Origin: an uncultured Ruminococcus sp.
GTDB taxonomy: Bacteria > Bacillota > Clostridia > Oscillospirales > Ruminococcaceae
Assembly: GCA_946186215.1 (NCBI GenBank)
Contig: CAMHMM010000066.1
Coordinates: forward strand, 1-8,736
Direction: 5' to 3'
Length of the DNA: 8,736 nt
Shown here: in pieces, positions 1-6,081 of the stretch
Numbering within the stretch: position 1 is the first letter of the stretch
Layout of the letters: every line of letters starts with the position of its first letter
The notes under the pieces: generated by a model
Databases searched by the model: none
What the model was told of the DNA's origin: nothing
The model's input: the letters and a program-made list of their open reading frames with translations, nothing else
Made by a program: the position numbers and the translations under genes

Positions 1-691
1 TCGGCCTGCCGATTATCACCGTTTCGATGCCCTGCCTGATTATCCTTGAATCATCGTATTTCGCCGCAATTGCGTCCAGTGACGAACCGATGGAAACAAG
101 GCTCTCATCAAGCTCGTTCCCGCTGAGCCCCTCTATATCCTCGTCGGGGTAGTCTATCCATGCGCCGATAGCCGCAAGGACGGCACTGAGCCTGTCCCGC
201 TCGGCTGCGATGCGGCGGTAGAGCATACCGTCCTTTACATTGTTCACCCTGCGCAGACAGGCGCGGCTGTCTGCGGATATCACATCCATGACCGCCTCGG
301 CCTGTGTAAGGGAAAGCTTGCCGTTTTCAAAGGCGCGGCGTGTGAATTCTCCCGGGGATGCAGGCACCGCGCCGCTGTCATATATCAGGCGCAGTATCTG
401 CTCGGTCACGAAGATACCCCCGTGGCAGGATATCTCTGCGGTGTCCTCACCCGTGTAAGAATGGGGTGCGCGGAACACCGTAAGCACGCCGTCGTCGAGC
501 TTTTCCCCGCCGTTTACTATGCTCCCGTAGGCACAGGTGTAGCCCTCCATTTCAGGGGGCTGCTTTTTTGTTGAGAGGGGACGGAATATCCTTTCTGCCA
601 CTGTGAGCGCATCATCCCCGGATATCCTTATGACCGAGATGCCGCCCGCCGCTCTCGGCGTGGAAACGGCAGCGATAGTATCATTCATCAT
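1..691 (-). CDS. mnmE: tRNA uridine-5-carboxymethylaminomethyl modification GTPase MnmE, N-terminal part (cut by window edge)
   Basis: The minus-strand frame from 691 translates to 230 residues starting MMNDTIAAVSTPRAAGG, followed by ISVIRISG. This is the characteristic MnmE/TrmE N-terminus. Further family landmarks are APHSYTGEDTAEISCHGG, SPGEFTRRAFENGKLSLTQAEAV and WIDYPDEDIE, covering the tetrahydrofolate-binding N-terminal domain and the start of the helical domain. The last readable residues, VIIGRP, sit exactly where the G1 motif GRPNVGKS should begin, so the GTPase domain lies outside the window. The family is about 450-460 residues long. With MnmG the protein installs cmnm5 on the wobble uridine of certain tRNAs in the cytoplasm. 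Two adjacent ATGs (691 and 688) both fit the GGGGG ribosome binding site at 5 or 8 bases, so the exact start is uncertain. The gene follows a GGDEF gene and a hairpin rather than the jag/yidC neighbours common in Firmicutes. Identity is near certain. Confidence 0.96.
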   Translation of the reverse strand, partial: MMNDTIAAVSTPRAAGGISVIRISGDDALTVAERIFRPLSTKKQPPEMEGYTCAYGSIVNGGEKLDDGVLTVFRAPHSYTGEDTAEISCHGGIFVTEQILRLIYDSGAVPASPGEFTRRAFENGKLSLTQAEAVMDVISADSRACLRRVNNVKDGMLYRRIAAERDRLSAVLAAIGAWIDYPDEDIEGLSGNELDESLVSIGSSLDAIAAKYDDSRIIRQGIETVIIGRP

Positions 692-706
692 TGCAACCCC
701 CGATTT

Positions 707-746
707 AAGAAAATACCGAATAGTGTGTAAGACACATATCCGGTAT
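707..746 (-). terminator. intrinsic terminator or attenuator hairpin between the GGDEF gene and mnmE
   Basis: On the minus strand, arms at 746-732 and 728-713 pair over 15 positions (outer part ATACCG/CGGTAT, one G-U pair, one bulged C) around a CTT loop. The right arm runs directly into TTTTCTT. This fits a rho-independent terminator for the GGDEF gene, whose stop codon ends at 756. It lies only about 20 bases before the mnmE start. No separate mnmE promoter is visible in the gap, so partial read-through or a promoter inside the GGDEF gene would be needed. Confidence 0.65.
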
Positions 747-755
747 CCTCTGGTT

Positions 756-1796
756 CTATCTTCGTCTTCTGTCATGTCCCTGCTGACGGTAAAAAGCGGA
801 TTTATCCTCATACATGAGCTTGTCTGCCATACGGTAGAGCGCCTCGGAATCCACATCCCTGTTTTCGGCGCGGCAGGCGGTTCCTGCGGAAAGGAATATG
901 GCATTTATCTGCTTGCCTCTGTGCTCTGCGGCATATTCCTTCATGGCGCTGATCTTCTTTTCAGCCTCTTCGCGGCTGCCTCGGCTGAGTACGGCAAATT
1001 CGTCGCCGCCCATCCTTGATATCACCGCATCCTTGCCGAAGGCCTTCCTGACGATCACGGGCACGGCGCATATCAGCTCATCGCCTGCCACATGACCGAG
1101 AGTATCGTTTGTCTGCTTGAGACCATTCACATCAATGACAGATATGCACATATCTTCTCCCAGTCTGTCGGGAGCCTCGAGCATCTCCATGAAATACTTT
1201 CGGTTGTATACCCCTGTCATGTGGTCGGTATAGGCCTGCAGGCGCGTCATCCTGTAATAGTATTCCGAGCTCAGTGCAAGAAACTGCGCCGTAGCGGAAT
1301 CGGCAATGAACAAAACAGGGAAGCGGCTGATAAAATTACTCGTGTAAAGGTCGGCAATGTACCCTCTCAGCGGCGTGTAGAACAGCGCCACAACCAGCAG
1401 AGTGAAGTATACATTCATGCCGATGCCTATTTTCAGACCGAAAAGACTGATGCTGAACAGCGGTATCAGCAAAAGCCACAGGACTGCGAAGCCCTCGTTT
1501 CCGCCCGACAGCGGGAACACGGTGAACACGCCCGTGAGTATCAGTGCCATGATCACCGAGGATATCCTGCTCTTTCTGAACACGCCCGCGAGAACGCCTG
1601 TGAACGCAAAGCCCGCCACAAGTATCACCGAGGTGATGGTCATAAGCGTTGAATGCTTTATGATGTTCATTATGAGCATTATCCCCGCAGAAATACACAC
1701 TATCACAGACATGGCCACATTCTTGCTGCACTGCCTCTGTCCGTCCTCGGCGATATCCGTTCTGAGGATCTCTAAAATTCTGCTTATCTTTTCCAT
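756..1796 (-). CDS. membrane-bound GGDEF diguanylate cyclase
   Basis: This 346-residue protein should make cyclic di-GMP from two GTP at the inner membrane face. Residues 27-176 form about six hydrophobic segments (roughly 27-47, 52-72, 78-95, 103-119, 122-142, 155-176) with short loops, so this is a membrane sensor of unknown ligand. A complete GGDEF domain follows from about 185. It has DHMTGVYNRKYF at 191-202, the metal-binding aspartate in IDVNGLKQTND (D222), GHVAGDELI at 234-242 and an intact MGGDEF at 262-267. The RxxD inhibitory site expected at 254-257 reads GKDA, so product inhibition through that site is unlikely. No EAL or HD-GYP domain is present. The start has AGCAGGG seven bases upstream. 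It lies 13 bases after the GH9-like stop, which suggests co-transcription. The domain assignment is firm; the signal and target are unknown. Confidence 0.93.
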   Translation of the reverse strand: MEKISRILEILRTDIAEDGQRQCSKNVAMSVIVCISAGIMLIMNIIKHSTLMTITSVILVAGFAFTGVLAGVFRKSRISSVIMALILTGVFTVFPLSGGNEGFAVLWLLLIPLFSISLFGLKIGIGMNVYFTLLVVALFYTPLRGYIADLYTSNFISRFPVLFIADSATAQFLALSSEYYYRMTRLQAYTDHMTGVYNRKYFMEMLEAPDRLGEDMCISVIDVNGLKQTNDTLGHVAGDELICAVPVIVRKAFGKDAVISRMGGDEFAVLSRGSREEAEKKISAMKEYAAEHRGKQINAIFLSAGTACRAENRDVDSEALYRMADKLMYEDKSAFYRQQGHDRRRR

Positions 1797-1809
1797 ATAA
1801 TAACCCTGC

Positions 1810-3486
1810 TCATTCGCAGCTTACTATCTGCTTCATCTTTTCCTTCATGCTCACGACCTTGTAGCGCTTGCCCTTGACCGCTCCCGTAAGAGCGCTGACT
1901 CCGATCCTTTCATAGAAGGATGCGACAAAGAGCAGTGCTGCGGTGTAGTGCAGCGCAGGCTCGTTGGTGGAGATGCTGTAAACACTGTCCGTGTAGCAGA
2001 GTGCCGGGGGATCGCTGCTTTTGAGCACCCATTTCGAGTAGGAATCCGCACGGAATTTATTGGGGCCGCAAACCACGAGCCCGGGCAGGCATTCATCGCC
2101 CGGTACGGCTGCGGATGCCATGTGGCTCGGATAATGCACGAAACCGCGTCTGTTGCCGGTTACAAAGGCCTTTGCACAGGAATTCATGCCGAACAGGCAC
2201 GAAAGCCCCTCTGAGGTGCACTTCAGGTATTTGTCATTGCCCGTGAGAAGATAGGCAAGGATAGTTGACTGCACATTGGATATGAGCCTGAATGCGGTGC
2301 CGTAGCTGAAGCCGCCGTTTGCCCCGCAGGTGCAGCCGTAGGCGCTTTTTTCCGAAGCAAGGCAGAGCATATCCGCGTGATCGGTGAGCCTGTGCCTGAT
2401 GACCGCCAGTACATGGCCGTCGTATTTTTTCCGGGAAAGCAGTGCGGCCAGCGCCGCAAACCCGCCCACAGCGCTTTCGGTAAAGCCCGTGAACTGGGAT
2501 GTCATATGCTTTTTGCAGATGATATCGTAAAATTCCTTCTGGCCTGTGAGGGCATACATCTCGCTAAAGCACCACATGAAGTCGGATTCGAGGGCGTATG
2601 GTGTGCCGTCCTCGGCAATATCGCCCAGGTGCCCGAAATAGCATTTATATTCGTCACAGGAGCATATAAATATCCACGATCTCTGCACCACAGCAGAAAG
2701 CTTGTAGGCAAAGAGCTTGTCATATTCCGAAAATACACGGCTGCCCAGAGCGCACACTGCCGTGAAGCGAAGCGCGGCAAGGCAGGTCTTTTCTCCGAGG
2801 CACTGTCTGTCCATATCCTCCTCGGGACGGGCTGCAAACGCAAGAGGCTTGCGGAAGGGCGCGGCATTTTCAAACACGCCGCCGTCATCATCCTGCATCT
2901 TCATCAGGAATTCCAGCCCCCAGCGGGCTTCCTCGAAAAGCCTGCGGCGCATTTCCTCCGAACGGTTGTCTGGGAAAAGGCACAGGGAATACAGTATCTG
3001 TGCCGCCACGAGCGCTGTGCGGGAAGCATCCCTGTCATATCCGCCCATATTGTGCCAGCCGCCCGAAACATCCCTGCCGTCGATAGTCTGGGTATGGCAG
3101 GGGGCGTGCATGAAGCTTTCCAGCTCCAGTCCTTCGGGAACATCCTCTGCCCTGAGCCTGCAGCCGCATCTGCTCGCATAGATCGCGCCTATGGTCTGCT
3201 CGGCCAGACTGCGGTAGGGTTTCTCGCTTATCTCAAAGGTGATGGAACGGCGGAATCCTACTTTTACATAGAACCTGCCGCATCCGGTAAAGCCCGAAAA
3301 ATCCGCAGTGCGCACCTTATCGCCCGAATCCGGATCAACAACAGGCGCACTCAGCTCGCCGGAATACACGCTGTAACCCGTATTGGCATCGATTATTGAA
3401 AAGGCCGTTCCGCCCACCGTAACACGGGCAAGCTTGGGACGATCCTTCATGTAGCCCTTCAGGCTCACAGTGATCTTATTCTTCAT
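1810..3486 (-). CDS. glycoside hydrolase family 9-like protein, probably cytoplasmic and lacking the catalytic aspartates
   Basis: This 558-residue protein has the layout of the GH9 group with an N-terminal Ig-like domain (about 1-88) before the (alpha/alpha)6 barrel. Landmarks are DVSGGWHNMGGYDRD at 139-153, LFGMNSCAKAFVTG at 431-444, HYPSHMAS at 451-458, LVVCGPN at 470-476 and YSISTNEPALHYTAALL at 503-519. Active GH9 enzymes read GGWHDAGDYGKY at the first site. Here both aspartates, including the catalytic base, are Asn146 and Gly149. The usual PHHR substrate-binding motif is also altered, while the proton-donor glutamate position (E509) is kept. No signal peptide, dockerin or binding module is present, and the protein is cysteine-rich, which points to the cytoplasm. 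AGGGTG lies five bases before the ATG. No convincing promoter or terminator is seen in the 155-base gap after the transporter gene, only a CACGGCCGTG dyad at 3602-3611. Fold assignment is good. Cellulase activity is doubtful; a binding or sensory role is inference. Confidence 0.87.
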   Translation of the reverse strand: MKNKITVSLKGYMKDRPKLARVTVGGTAFSIIDANTGYSVYSGELSAPVVDPDSGDKVRTADFSGFTGCGRFYVKVGFRRSITFEISEKPYRSLAEQTIGAIYASRCGCRLRAEDVPEGLELESFMHAPCHTQTIDGRDVSGGWHNMGGYDRDASRTALVAAQILYSLCLFPDNRSEEMRRRLFEEARWGLEFLMKMQDDDGGVFENAAPFRKPLAFAARPEEDMDRQCLGEKTCLAALRFTAVCALGSRVFSEYDKLFAYKLSAVVQRSWIFICSCDEYKCYFGHLGDIAEDGTPYALESDFMWCFSEMYALTGQKEFYDIICKKHMTSQFTGFTESAVGGFAALAALLSRKKYDGHVLAVIRHRLTDHADMLCLASEKSAYGCTCGANGGFSYGTAFRLISNVQSTILAYLLTGNDKYLKCTSEGLSCLFGMNSCAKAFVTGNRRGFVHYPSHMASAAVPGDECLPGLVVCGPNKFRADSYSKWVLKSSDPPALCYTDSVYSISTNEPALHYTAALLFVASFYERIGVSALTGAVKGKRYKVVSMKEKMKQIVSCE

Positions 3487-3641
3487 ATAAGCACCCTAAG
3501 TTTCACACATGGCGTGCAGCATTCAGCCTGCGGCTCTGACAATAAAGCTTCTGTCCTCTCTGTCTGCAGCAGAAAGGTTTATCCGTTATTGCCCGCGGGT
3601 CCACGGCCGTGCTGTTTCCTGTCACACTTTTCCGTTCGGTA

Positions 3642-5414
3642 TCAGTCCCTGCCCTGAGGGAGGAGATATTTGAGAGAATACTCATCCACCTGCCGCAAAA
3701 AATCCTCGTTTTCGGATTTTTTCAGGTTCTGGAGATATTCATGATTTTCCAGCGTTCCGTCGCTTATCTGGATTATATTTACTGCGATATTCGAGCAGTG
3801 ATCGGATACACGCTCCACATTGGTGAGGATATCCGTGAACACAAAGCCCTGCTCGATCGTACAGACCTGATCGCGCAGTCTGTCGATATGGCGGTTCTTC
3901 ATCTCCGCACAAAGATTGTCAACTACTTCCTCAAGGGGCTCCACACGCCTTGCGGTCTCCACATCGTGGTCGGTGAAGGCTCTAACGGTGATCTTCAGGA
4001 TATCCTCGAGAGCACGGAAGAGCACATCCAGCTCGCGCTTTGCCTGATTGGAAAATTCAAGTCCCTTTTCATTTATCTCCTTTGCGGAATCAAGAAGATT
4101 TACCGCATGGTCGGAGATACGCTCAAAATCGCCGATCGCATGGAGTATGGATGAAACGGTCTTGTTGTCGGCGGCGGTCATGCTTCGCAGTGAAGCCTTT
4201 ACCAAATAGGAACCGATAACATCCTCGTATTTATCGACCGTATCCTCATCCTGAACGATCATCTGTGCCTTGTCATCATCGTAGACCTTTATGGTGTCTA
4301 TGGCAAGGGAAATGGTGTTCTTGGAGATGGATGCCATCCTGTTGGTGACATTGCGGCACTGCTCAAGAGCCATACCGGGAGTTTTGAGGAATCTTTCATC
4401 GAGTATTACCGTAGGCTCGGCCTCGCCTGCCTCGCGGTTATCCTTGATGGTAAGGTATGCAAGCTTTTCGAGTCCCTCGGTGAAGGGGAGCAGCAGTGCA
4501 GTGGTGAACACATTGAACACCGTATGCACTATCGCAACGGAAAAGCCCGTTACAAGCTGATCCTTGAAGGAAAAATCAATGATCCTGTCAAGTATCAGGT
4601 AGAGTATAAGTACGGCTACAGAGCCGATAAGGTTGAAGTAAAGATGTGTCACCGCAACGCGCTTTGCGTTCTTGTTGGCTCCGATGGACGAAACCAGCGC
4701 GGTAACGCAGGTGCCGATATTCTGTCCGAGAATGATGGGTATTGCCATCCCGAAAGTGAAAGATTTGGTGGATGCCGAAAGTGCCTGCAGCATACCGACA
4801 GATGCGGCCGAGGAGTGGAGTATCGCCGTTACGACAGCGCCCACGATAAGGCCGAGAACGGGGTTGGTAAAGGCTGTGAGCAGGCTTGCGAACTTCGGCG
4901 AATACTGAAGAGGTGCCACCGATGTGGTCATCATCGACATTCCCGTCATGAGCAGTGCAAAGCCGATGAGGATGCCGCCGACATCCTTCTTTCTGTCCTG
5001 CTTGGACATCATCCTCATGACGATGCCGATAAGGGCAAGGATCGGTGAAAAATTCTTAGGGTTGAGCAGCTGCACCCATATATTGTCGCTTTCAAGTCCC
5101 GAAAGTGCAAGGATCCATGTGGTGACCGTGGTGCCCACATTCGCGCCCATGATAACGGATATTGCCTGCGAAAGGCGCATGAGCCCCGAGTTTACGAATC
5201 CGACGAGCATTACTGTCGTCGCCGTGGAGGACTGCACCAGCGCCGTGACGATCATTCCGAGGAAAAGCCCCTTGAAGCGGTTTGATGTAAGCTTTTCAAA
5301 GATAGCCTCCAGCTTTCCGCCTGCTATCTTTTCGAGTTTTTCGCTCAGCAGCCCCATTCCGTAAAGGAAAATGGCAAGGCCGCCCACAAGATTTATGATA
5401 TCGAATATGCTCAT
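3642..5414 (-). CDS. Na+/phosphate cotransporter (NptA/PNaS family) with C-terminal PhoU-like domain
   Basis: This 590-residue inner-membrane protein belongs to the phosphate:Na+ symporter family. The membrane part (1-320) carries the two inverted family repeats. The first has ALVQSSTATTVMLVGF at 58-73 and GANVGTT at 90-96; the second has ILHSSAASVGM at 198-208 and GQNIGTC at 230-236. Residues 340-585 are helical and PhoU-like, with DFERISDHAVNL at 429-440 and NVERVSDHCSNIA at 532-544, the E-x-x-x-D metal-binding pattern of PhoU. The length matches two-domain family members. The frame is open back to 5549, but the start at 5414 is preferred. It gives the normal N-terminus MSIFDIINLVGG and has AAGGAAG seven bases upstream, whereas the extra 45 residues look non-coding and overlap leader hairpins. 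The role is Na+-coupled phosphate movement or phosphate homeostasis; direction and substrate are not shown by sequence. Confidence 0.94.
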   Translation of the reverse strand: MSIFDIINLVGGLAIFLYGMGLLSEKLEKIAGGKLEAIFEKLTSNRFKGLFLGMIVTALVQSSTATTVMLVGFVNSGLMRLSQAISVIMGANVGTTVTTWILALSGLESDNIWVQLLNPKNFSPILALIGIVMRMMSKQDRKKDVGGILIGFALLMTGMSMMTTSVAPLQYSPKFASLLTAFTNPVLGLIVGAVVTAILHSSAASVGMLQALSASTKSFTFGMAIPIILGQNIGTCVTALVSSIGANKNAKRVAVTHLYFNLIGSVAVLILYLILDRIIDFSFKDQLVTGFSVAIVHTVFNVFTTALLLPFTEGLEKLAYLTIKDNREAGEAEPTVILDERFLKTPGMALEQCRNVTNRMASISKNTISLAIDTIKVYDDDKAQMIVQDEDTVDKYEDVIGSYLVKASLRSMTAADNKTVSSILHAIGDFERISDHAVNLLDSAKEINEKGLEFSNQAKRELDVLFRALEDILKITVRAFTDHDVETARRVEPLEEVVDNLCAEMKNRHIDRLRDQVCTIEQGFVFTDILTNVERVSDHCSNIAVNIIQISDGTLENHEYLQNLKKSENEDFLRQVDEYSLKYLLPQGRD

Positions 5415-5443
5415 AGGATATCTTCCTTTCGGCTCATACTCCC

Positions 5444-5511
5444 CCCGCGAAAAGTGCGGGATTTGTATCGGACCACACAATCTGCCCTTGCAGACCTGTC
5501 CTTTTCGGGAC
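5444..5511 (-). other. three consecutive hairpins in the transporter 5' leader
   Basis: Three perfect stems lie between the probable promoter and the ribosome binding site. They are GTCC/GGAC (5498-5501 with 5508-5511, 6-base loop), TCTGC/GCAGA (5481-5485 with 5490-5494, 4-base loop) and CCCGC/GCGGG (5444-5448 with 5456-5460, 7-base loop). None is followed by a T run, so they are not terminators. They could be a regulatory leader or only mRNA-stabilising structure. I do not recognise a known riboswitch. Confidence 0.4.
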
Positions 5512-5539
5512 GAAAAATTAACGCTCTTAAACCACATTA

Positions 5540-5548
5540 AATATACCA
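5540..5548 (-). promoter_or_regulatory. probable extended -10 promoter of the Na+/phosphate transporter gene
   Basis: The minus strand reads TGG then TATATT, an extended -10 with five of six consensus bases. No good -35 hexamer lies 16-18 bases upstream (AAGTCA is there), consistent with reliance on the TGn extension. Transcription would begin near 5533, giving a leader of about 120 bases. Confidence 0.4.
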
Positions 5549-5601
5549 TAAAATCATGAATGTGACTTTGTACTCATGTTAAAAATAATTAAACTTAGAA
5601 A

Positions 5602-5761
5602 GACGGAAACGGCAGTGAAAAAACAGCAAAAAACGGGCAGTTATAGGCGTTTTTTGCTTGTCCCGGTGCGGCTTTGAACGCGATAGTGAAAATGCCCAAA
5701 TATTCGGTGTTTTTCGCTGCGGCAATATACACAAACAGCACTGCCTTCTGCTGTTTCCGTC
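5602..5761. other. structured 160-base intergenic block (candidate small RNA, attenuator or MITE-like element)
   Basis: The ends are perfect inverted repeats: GACGGAAAC at 5602-5610 and GTTTCCGTC at 5753-5761. Inside them GGCAGTG (5611-5617) pairs with CACTGCC (5739-5745), with a 7-base bulge on one side. An 11-bp hairpin sits at 5625-5658. A weaker stem, GTGAAAA with TTTTCGC, lies at 5686-5692/5711-5717. A 7-bp hairpin AAACAGC/GCTGTTT (5733-5739/5750-5756) overlaps the closing stem and would compete with it. A minus-strand TATAAT lies just beyond the right end. No credible protein is encoded. I could not match it to 6S, SRP, RNase P or a known riboswitch by eye. Confidence 0.5.
5618..5658 (-). 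terminator. possible intrinsic terminator inside the structured block
   Basis: A perfect 11-bp stem, AGCAAAAAACG (5625-5635) with CGTTTTTTGCT (5648-5658), encloses a 12-base loop. On the minus strand it is followed by G and six T residues (5623-5618). The stem is AT-rich, so termination strength is doubtful. As the neighbouring genes are divergent, neither ends here. A terminator would therefore serve a short minus-strand transcript or act within a long leader of the transporter. Confidence 0.4.
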
Positions 5762-5776
5762 AAAATCAATAAATAA

Positions 5777-5782
5777 ATTATA
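5777..5782 (-). promoter_or_regulatory. perfect -10 hexamer upstream of the structured block
   Basis: The minus strand has a consensus TATAAT in an AT-rich stretch. No TTGACA-like -35 is visible at 16-18 bases, so this is a weak promoter call. A start near 5769 would place the whole structured block at the 5' end of the RNA. Confidence 0.3.
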
Positions 5783-5804
5783 TTAAGTTTGGGAATAAAT
5801 AGAC

Positions 5805-5834
5805 TTGATTTTCCCGTTGCAAATTTGTTATTAT
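5805..5834 (+). promoter_or_regulatory. probable promoter of the ABC ATPase gene
   Basis: TTGATT at 5805-5810 (four of six -35 bases) and TATTAT at 5829-5834 (five of six -10 bases) are separated by 18 bases. Transcription would start near 5841. Confidence 0.45.
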
Positions 5835-5840
5835 ATATCA

Positions 5841-6081
5841 GTAAGGGTATGCTGTTGCGGGTATACTGCAAGTGCAGAGCATCCGGCAGATGCCGCACCG
5901 CAGGCTCACGGGAACGATTACATTTATATTCCTCGCGCCGCGCGTGCAAGGTGTTTTCCGTTAAAACAGACCGCACGGCACCGTATGAACCGTCCGCTGC
6001 GTCGGTGATTACAGATGAGAACCAAAAAGCGTATGCGGCTCCATCATCCCACACGCTATCAATCAGGGAGGTCCACATTAA
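5841..6081 (+). other. long untranslated leader of the ABC ATPase gene
   Basis: About 240 bases separate the probable start site from the ATG at 6082. The stretch includes small hairpins CTGC/GCAG (5866-5869/5874-5877) and CGGC/GCCG (5884-5887/5892-5895). Short open frames cross it, but their products are low-complexity and Arg/Ser-rich with no convincing start signal, so I do not call a gene. A strong GGGAGGT ribosome binding site ends at 6072, nine bases before the ATG. Confidence 0.35.

Noticed and set aside
2377..3399. Long plus-strand frame of 340 residues opposite the GH9-like gene
   Set aside because: A shadow of the GC-rich GH9-like coding strand. Its product has no recognisable motif, while the minus-strand frame matches GH9 throughout.
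3487..3641. Terminator between the transporter and GH9-like genes
   Set aside because: Only a CACGGCCGTG dyad and a 5-bp stem with a long loop are present, neither followed by a clear T run, so no terminator is called.
5436..5446. yybP-ykoY (Mn2+) riboswitch, from a GGGGAGTA-like string in the transporter leader
   Set aside because: Only this short string resembles the family. The rest of the conserved loops is absent.
5415..5549. 45-residue N-terminal extension of the transporter frame
   Set aside because: It overlaps the leader hairpins and a probable -10 box, has no family similarity and no good ribosome binding site. The start at 5414 has both the right N-terminus and AAGGAAG upstream.
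5602..5761. 6S RNA or signal recognition particle RNA
   Set aside because: The long closing stem is suggestive of 6S, but I could not find the conserved bubble or SRP tetraloop motifs. An internal T-run hairpin is also atypical, so only a structured block is called.
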